Positions 59,798-64,000 of a stretch of 64,000 bases of DNA are shown in pieces. The stretch is taken from assembly GCF_014654205.1 (NCBI RefSeq), contig NZ_BNAW01000040.1, positions 21,769 through 85,768 of the forward strand, read 5' to 3'. The notes under the pieces are model-generated. The model made no database searches, was not told where the DNA came from, and was given only the letters and a program-made list of their open reading frames with translations. The translations under genes were made by a program, and so were the position numbers. This stretch comes from Amycolatopsis bullii (lineage in GTDB: Bacteria > Actinomycetota > Actinomycetes > Mycobacteriales > Pseudonocardiaceae). The first letter of the stretch is position 1. Each line of letters starts with the position of its first letter.

Positions 59798-60892
59798 TCA
59801 CGCCGTCGCAGGCGCGAAGCGGCCCGCGCCGCCGATGCTGCCCGCCGCCAGCCCGAGATAGACCGCCGCCAGTTCGAACCGCAGTGCCAGCACCGCGGCC
59901 CGCACGATTTCGTCGGCCTCGATCTCCTCGGCCGGCGCGATGACGTCCGCACCCGGCAGCAGATCCTCGGCCTGGTAGCGCGCCGCGTCCGTGGCCGGAC
60001 CGGTCCGCACCGAGAGCAGCAGCACCCGGGTGGGGATGTCACCAGAGGGATCGTCCGGATCGGCGAAGATGTCACGCTCTCCGCCACCTGATTGCGCCGC
60101 CCGCCGCAATGCGGGGCGCGCCAGGGCCTGACGATAGTCCTCGACGTCGCACACCGTGGCCGCGTGGGCGGCGAACGCGTGCGCAGCGTGTTCGCCGACG
60201 GCGACCGCGACCGGGTCCAGCCCCCACAGCAGCGGCACGCGGTCGGCGACCCGCAGCGCCAGCGCCTTGGCCGGGTTCGCGAACGACTCCCGGGCCAGGT
60301 AGTCCTTTTCGGCTTCGAGGTCCAGCTGGTCGGCGAGCACCTGGACGTCGGAGATCAGCAGGCCCAGCGCGTTGGCGGTGAGCAGCCCGGCGGCCAGGCC
60401 CCGCGGGAACGCCAGCTCGGGCGGCACCGGGACCCGCGGCGCCAGCAGCAGGCCCTTGCCGGCCACGGCGGCCGCCACCGGCCCTTCCGAGGGCGCCGAA
60501 AGCACCACCGAGGCGCCGTAGCGGGCGGCGCGCTCCAGCGACGCGGCGAGCTCGCGGTCGCCGGGGTCGTCGGTGTGCGCGAACACGACGTCGAGCGCGC
60601 CGATCCAGCTCGGCACCACTTCGGCGACGACTACCGGGACCGGGCACGACGGTGCCAGGAGGGCGGCCAGCAGCCGGGTGAGCGTGCGGCTCACCCCGGG
60701 CCGGTCGATCAGCACGACGGCGCGCGGGCGGCCCATGTCGAGCCGCTCGGACAGCTCCAGCTCCGCGGCCAGCTCGGCGGTCGCCCGCACCTGGGCGCCG
60801 GCCATCGCGGCGGCACGGAGCAACCCCGCGCTGTCGGCCTCGGCCAGCCGCGCGGGGTCGTCGAGCAGTGTGTCGTCAAGCACTGTCGGCAT
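59798..60892 (-). CDS. SIS-domain phosphosugar isomerase-like protein (Rv3256c family)
   Basis: This is a 364-residue protein related to the bifunctional phosphoglucose/phosphomannose isomerase (C-terminal PGI/PMI) family. It begins TVLDDTLLDDPARLAEADSAGLLRAAAMAGAQVR, contains a SIS-like Rossmann region (VVVAEVVPSWIGALDVVFAHTDDPGDRELAASLE) and ends in a helical domain. Its place between Trm112 and manA repeats M. tuberculosis. Its start overlaps the Trm112 stop by 17 bp, indicating coupled translation. Activity is not proven for this group. Confidence 0.85.
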   Translation of the reverse strand: MPTVLDDTLLDDPARLAEADSAGLLRAAAMAGAQVRATAELAAELELSERLDMGRPRAVVLIDRPGVSRTLTRLLAALLAPSCPVPVVVAEVVPSWIGALDVVFAHTDDPGDRELAASLERAARYGASVVLSAPSEGPVAAAVAGKGLLLAPRVPVPPELAFPRGLAAGLLTANALGLLISDVQVLADQLDLEAEKDYLARESFANPAKALALRVADRVPLLWGLDPVAVAVGEHAAHAFAAHAATVCDVEDYRQALARPALRRAAQSGGGERDIFADPDDPSGDIPTRVLLLSVRTGPATDAARYQAEDLLPGADVIAPAEEIEADEIVRAAVLALRFELAAVYLGLAAGSIGGAGRFAPATA

Positions 60893-61097
60893 CGGAGTTT
60901 CCGTTGTTCCCGGGCACGGTGGCTTCGTCCAGGAGCAGCACCGGGATGCCGTCACGGACCGGGTACACCCGGCCGCATTCCGTGCACGTCAGCGCGTCGG
61001 CCTCGGGGTCGTCCGGGGTGCCCGGCCGAAGCGGGGCGTGATCGGGCGACGGGCACGCCAGGATCTCGAGGAGCTGGGCGTCGAGCGTGATGGCCAT
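60876..61097 (-). CDS. Trm112 family small zinc-ribbon-like protein
   Basis: This 73-residue protein begins MAITLDAQLLEILACPSPDHAPL and has LTCTECGRVYPVRDGIPVLLLDEA, the Trm112/YcaR fold with Cys pairs for zinc. In eukaryotes Trm112 activates methyltransferases; the bacterial role is unknown. GGAGGA lies three to eight bases upstream of the ATG. It overlaps the SIS-domain gene and follows manB in the same direction. Confidence 0.87.
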   Translation of the reverse strand: MAITLDAQLLEILACPSPDHAPLRPGTPDDPEADALTCTECGRVYPVRDGIPVLLLDEATVPGNNGNSDADSA

Positions 61098-61127
61098 GGT
61101 TCCTCCATACCACGCGAGAAGGTGTGA

Positions 61128-61172
61128 TGAAGGGCACTTCAGGACACAGTTCGGCCCGCGGGGCGCCCTTCA
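61128..61172 (-). terminator. Possible terminator after manB
   Basis: TGAAGGGC (61128-61135) pairs with GCCCTTCA (61165-61172) across a 29-base loop, just past the manB stop. It is weaker than the other hairpins in the window. Confidence 0.4.
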
Positions 61173-61182
61173 CCGTGGACGG

Positions 61183-62538
61183 TCAGTTGCGGATGATCGC
61201 GAGTACTTCGTCCACCAGCCCCTGCACGGCCTCGGCGTTCGCCGCCTCGACGTTCAGCCGGAGCAGCGGTTCGGTGTTCGACGGGCGCAGGTTGAACCAG
61301 GCGCCGCCCGGCAGCTGCACGGTCAGGCCGTCCAGCTCGTCGAGCTCGACGCCGGACCGGGTGCCGAAGGCGTCCTTGACGGCCATCATCTTCGCGACCT
61401 GGTCGTCGACCGTGGAGTTGATCTCCCCGGAGGCCGCGTAGCGCGAGTACGCGCTGGTCAGCTCGCTCAGCGGGCCGGTCTGCTCGCCGAGCGCGGCGAG
61501 GACGTGCAGCGCCGCCAGCATGCCGGTGTCGGCGCGCCAGAAGTCGCGGAAGTAGTAGTGCGCGGAGTGCTCGCCGCCGAAGATGGCGCCGGTGCGGGCC
61601 ATTTCGGCCTTGATGAACGAGTGGCCGACGCGGGTGCGGACCGGCTTGCCGCCGTGCTCGGCGACGATCTCCGGGACGCCCTTGGACGTGATCAGGTTGT
61701 GGATGATCGTGCCGCCCGGGTCCTTGGCCAGCTCGCGGACGGCGACCAGCGCGGTGATCGCGCTTGGCGAAACCGGCTCGCCGCGCTCGTCGACGATGAA
61801 GCAGCGGTCGGCGTCGCCGTCGAAGGCGATGCCGGCGTCCGCGCCGACCTCGCGCACCTTCGCCTGCAGGTCGACGATGTTCGCCGGGTCGAGCGGGTTG
61901 GCCTCGTGGTTCGGGAAGGTGCCGTCGAGCTCGAAGTACATCGGCACGACGTCGATGGGCAGCCCCTCGAACACGGTCGGGACGGTGTGGCCGCCCATGC
62001 CGTTCCCGGCGTCGACCACGATCTTAAGCGGCCGGCTGCCGGACAGGTCCACGAGGTTGCGCAGGTAGGCGGCGTAGTCGGCGAGGACGTCCCGCTCGGT
62101 CACCGAGCCGCGCTGGCCCTCGAACTCCGGCACGCCCTGCTCGACCGTGTCACGGATCTCGGCCAGCCCGGTGTCCTGGCCGACCGGCGACGCGCCCGCG
62201 CGGCACATCTTGATGCCGTTGTACTTGGCCGGGTTGTGGCTGGCGGTGAACATCGCGCCCGGCAGGTTCAGCGAACCCGAGGCGAAGTACAGCTGATCGG
62301 TGCTGGCCAGCCCGATGCTCACCACGTCGAGGCCCTGCGAGGTGACGCCCTCGGCGAAGGCGGTGGCCAGCCCCGGCGAGGAGTCGCGCATGTCGTGGCC
62401 GATCACCACCGAGGGCGCTTCCGGCTTGATGAGCAGGGCGAACGCGGCGCCGAAGTCGCGGACGAGGTCCGCGTCGAGCTGCTCGCCGACCACGCCGCGA
62501 ATGTCGTAGGCCTTCACGATGCCCGAAAGGTCTGGCAC
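61183..62538 (-). CDS. manB: Phosphomannomutase/phosphoglucomutase
   Basis: This is a 451-residue alpha-D-phosphohexomutase that makes mannose-1-phosphate for GDP-mannose. The phosphoserine loop is TASHNPAKYNGIK, the metal loop is AFDGDADRCFIVDE, the sugar loop is GGEHSAHYYFRDF and the C-terminal phosphate-binding loop is RPSNTEPLLRLNVEA. The GTG has GGGGAG five bases upstream. It corresponds to M. tuberculosis manB (Rv3257c) and leads the manB-trm112-SIS-manA group. Confidence 0.95.
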   Translation of the reverse strand: MPDLSGIVKAYDIRGVVGEQLDADLVRDFGAAFALLIKPEAPSVVIGHDMRDSSPGLATAFAEGVTSQGLDVVSIGLASTDQLYFASGSLNLPGAMFTASHNPAKYNGIKMCRAGASPVGQDTGLAEIRDTVEQGVPEFEGQRGSVTERDVLADYAAYLRNLVDLSGSRPLKIVVDAGNGMGGHTVPTVFEGLPIDVVPMYFELDGTFPNHEANPLDPANIVDLQAKVREVGADAGIAFDGDADRCFIVDERGEPVSPSAITALVAVRELAKDPGGTIIHNLITSKGVPEIVAEHGGKPVRTRVGHSFIKAEMARTGAIFGGEHSAHYYFRDFWRADTGMLAALHVLAALGEQTGPLSELTSAYSRYAASGEINSTVDDQVAKMMAVKDAFGTRSGVELDELDGLTVQLPGGAWFNLRPSNTEPLLRLNVEAANAEAVQGLVDEVLAIIRN

Positions 62539-62618
62539 GCCGTCTCCCCGCGAATAGTCGTCCCGGCGCCCGCTGCGCCGCGCGGAAAGCCTACCGGCGG
62601 GGTGAGAGGGTTACGCGT

Positions 62619-62972
62619 TCAGGCGCGGCCGGGGAGGACCCGCAGGTGACCGCGGCGCCCGGACGGCCCCTCCGGCTCGGGCGTGGGAGCCGGTTTTCCG
62701 GGGCGGCCGGCCTCGCGCACGGCCTCGGCCAGCGCGGTCAGTTCGTCGGCCGACGGATCCGGCGCGGCGAAGGCGCCCTCGTGCCGGACGACTTCCCAGC
62801 CCTTGGGGACGGTGAGCCGCAGCGCGTGGGCTTCGCAGAGGTCGTACGAGTGCGGCTCGGAGGCGGTGGCCAGCGGGCCGACGACGGCGGTGGAGTCGCT
62901 GTACGCATACGTCAGCGTGGCCACAGCTGGCTCGAGACAGCCAGTACGCGAACACTTCCGTACGCTCCGCAC
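62619..62972 (-). CDS. DUF3499 family protein
   Basis: This 117-residue actinobacterial protein begins VRSVRKCSRTGCLEPAVATLTYAYSDSTAVVGPL and has SYDLCEAHALRLTVPKGWEVVRH, a Cys-x4-Cys ... Cys-x2-His zinc-finger-like pattern. The function is unknown; the M. tuberculosis counterpart is Rv3258c beside manB. GTG at 62972 gives the family start; TATCGT lies eight bases upstream, so the leader is minimal. It is divergent from the metallopeptidase-like gene. Confidence 0.87.
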   Translation of the reverse strand: MRSVRKCSRTGCLEPAVATLTYAYSDSTAVVGPLATASEPHSYDLCEAHALRLTVPKGWEVVRHEGAFAAPDPSADELTALAEAVREAGRPGKPAPTPEPEGPSGRRGHLRVLPGRA

Positions 62973-63051
62973 GAAACGAAACGATAGCGCGTCGCCGCAA
63001 GCCTGGAGGAGCGACACGCGCTGGGACGTGCCGACCGCATAGACTTCGGGC

Positions 63052-63516
63052 GTGGCGACGGCACGTGATTACCGACAGCGGCGGCGCTCGCGGCGGGACC
63101 GGCACGGCCGGGGCCTGCGCGGGACGCTGTATCCGGCGACCCTGCCCGCCGCCGCGAGCCGCGCGGAGAGGTTCGACGCACTGGTGCTCGACGCGCTGGA
63201 GCCGATCGAAGCCCGCTGGCGCCACGAGCTGACGAAGCTCGACGTGGCGGTCGACGACGTACCCGAAGTCCGCGAGAACGGCCACTCACCGGCGGACGGC
63301 GTCCTGCACGACGGCGCGGTCCCGTTGTCCCGCCTGGTCCCGGCGGGGGTGGACCGGACGGGGCTGCCGACCCGAGCCCGGATCGTGCTGTACCGGCGGC
63401 CGCTGGAGGCCCGGGCGAAGGACCCGTCGGAGCTGGCCGAGCTGGTCCACGACGTGCTGGTGGAGCAGGTCGCGGGGTACCTCGGCGTGGAGCCGGACGT
63501 CATCGAGGGCGAGTAG
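63052..63516 (+). CDS. Metallopeptidase-family (zincin-like) protein, probably without the zinc motif
   Basis: This 154-residue protein corresponds by position to M. tuberculosis Rv3259 and to the minimal MMP_TTHA0227-like zincin fold. The N-terminus is very basic (RDYRQRRRSRRDRHGRGLRG). Where the family has HExxH, this protein reads ELVHDVLVEQVAGYLG, so zinc-dependent activity is unlikely. TAGACT ends six bases before the GTG, indicating a leaderless mRNA. It is divergent from the DUF3499 gene. Confidence 0.8.
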   Translation: MATARDYRQRRRSRRDRHGRGLRGTLYPATLPAAASRAERFDALVLDALEPIEARWRHELTKLDVAVDDVPEVRENGHSPADGVLHDGAVPLSRLVPAGVDRTGLPTRARIVLYRRPLEARAKDPSELAELVHDVLVEQVAGYLGVEPDVIEGE

Positions 63517-63546
63517 CGCCGGGGTCGGGGGCCGGCAGTCGCTCGG

Positions 63547-63665
63547 ACCGGCGGCCGGCAGCGCAAGCCGACCAACGATGTGATCGCGAACCGGCGGCCG
63601 GCAGCGCAAGCCGACCAGCGAATGTGATCGCGAACCGGCGGCCGGCAACGCAAGCCGACCAGCGA
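63547..63665. repeat. Three tandem units of 43-44 bp
   Basis: Units start at 63547, 63590 and 63634 with ACCGGCGGCCGGCARCGCAA, followed by GCCGACC and, in the first two, GTGATCGCGA. The core GCAAGCCGACC is shared with the 21-bp arrays at 15951-16090 and 58383-58480, and the period is close to twice 21-22 bp. Confidence 0.85.
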
Positions 63666-63673
63666 CGTCACCA

Positions 63674-63797
63674 GACCTCCCCCGCCCCTCATCCCAGCCT
63701 TCCCTTCAGCCGACGGGCGGGTTTGTCAAGGCACGCTTTCCCGCCTTGACGAACCCGCCCGGCGGCTGAAAATCCCACCGGAGGGGCGGGGGAGGTC
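63674..63797. repeat. Nested double inverted repeat (possible cruciform or terminator)
   Basis: The outer arms GACCTCCCCCGCCCCTC (63674-63690) and 63781-63797 are perfect complements. Inside, 63705-63732 pairs with 63743-63770 over 28 positions with two non-Watson-Crick pairs (blocks TTCAGCCG, CGGGCGGGTT and GTCAAGGC). The loop is ACGCTTTCCC. Confidence 0.85.
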
Positions 63798-63809
63798 GGA
63801 CCCGCCCAG

Positions 63810-63945
63810 CCGCGGCAGAAATCAGCGTCAGAACCCTGCCGCGGCAGCAAAGACCTGTCCTCGCCGGACGGGCAGGCTCCGGGATGACCCCTCCTCCCCG
63901 CTGCCCCCTCACCTTCTCGAGGTGGGCCGCTGGGTGGTCATCCCG
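63810..63945. repeat. Two further inverted repeats at the window end
   Basis: CCGCGGCAG (63810-63818) pairs with CTGCCGCGG (63836-63844). CGGGATGACC (63880-63889) pairs with GGTCATCCCG (63936-63945) and encloses CACCT/AGGTG (63910-63914 with 63920-63924). The rest of 63517-64000 shows no convincing gene. Confidence 0.7.
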
Positions 63946-64000
63946 TCGCCTGAACGAGGCCTATCACTTTGAGCCGGGCCCGCAAGCTTGCGCTGTCCCC

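Noticed and set aside
63706..63912. 68-residue minus-strand frame at the window end
   Set aside because: It crosses a 28-bp inverted repeat and another repeat, is Pro/Gly/Arg-rich and lacks a ribosome binding site.

Overview
The window is a high-GC actinobacterial chromosome segment. The proteins and gene order point to the family Pseudonocardiaceae, most likely Amycolatopsis or a close relative. The evidence is the shared order with the Mycobacterium tuberculosis Rv3218-Rv3259 region: diacylglycerol kinase, whiB1, pdtaS, rsrA-sigR, SRAP, rsgA, Rv3235-like, secA, hpf, comF, lpqB-mtrB-mtrA, tmk, sahH, APC permease, manA, SIS protein, Trm112, manB, DUF3499 and Rv3259-like protein. GTG and TTG starts are frequent. 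This is core chromosome with small accessory insertions; I see no prophage, insertion sequence, rRNA, tRNA, CRISPR array or large biosynthetic cluster.\n\nLayout. 1-14 kb is accessory or metabolic: an LLM oxidoreductase fragment, LysE exporter, TetR/SDR pair, a four-gene osmoprotectant ABC operon, a BpsA-like aminopropyltransferase, malic enzyme, an RmlC-like epimerase, an SRPBCC-MarR pair and small enzymes. 14-22 kb is redox and stress control: DagK, WhiB1 with a CRP-type site, PdtaS, the tiny ribosomal protein bL37, RsrA-SigR with an autoregulatory SigR promoter, YbaK, SRAP and RsgA. 22-29 kb holds two paralogous lipoproteins, a WS/DGAT-like protein with an altered active site, an rRNA/tRNA methyltransferase, an Rv3235-like protein and a P450. 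29-38.5 kb is secA-hpf-comF-lpqB-mtrB-mtrA. 38.8-46.5 kb interrupts the usual mtrA-tmk-sahH neighbourhood with IclR, WYL, SolA, a secreted cysteine protease pair, an XRE regulator and a VapBC-type toxin-antitoxin. 46.6-63.5 kb holds sahH, a large membrane protein, a sortase substrate, APC and CDF transporters, a HigBA-type pair, an AfsR-like SARP and the manA-manB mannose cluster.\n\nHow it works together. Envelope biology dominates: Sec export, MtrAB-LpqB cell-envelope signalling, GDP-mannose precursor supply (ManA, ManB), a LAXTG surface protein and lipoproteins. Redox homeostasis (SigR-RsrA, WhiB1) is the second theme. Many genes appear to be leaderless, with a TANNNT box six or seven bases before the start codon. 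Several transcription units carry clear palindromic operators (TetR/SDR, MarR, WYL, VapBC, HigBA).\n\nThe most unusual feature is not a gene. Three gaps between convergent genes carry arrays of short units repeated every 21 bp exactly, two of them switching orientation in the middle so the RNA could fold into one long hairpin. A fourth gap carries a related array of 43-44 bp units followed by nested inverted repeats. I do not recognise these arrays as a named element.
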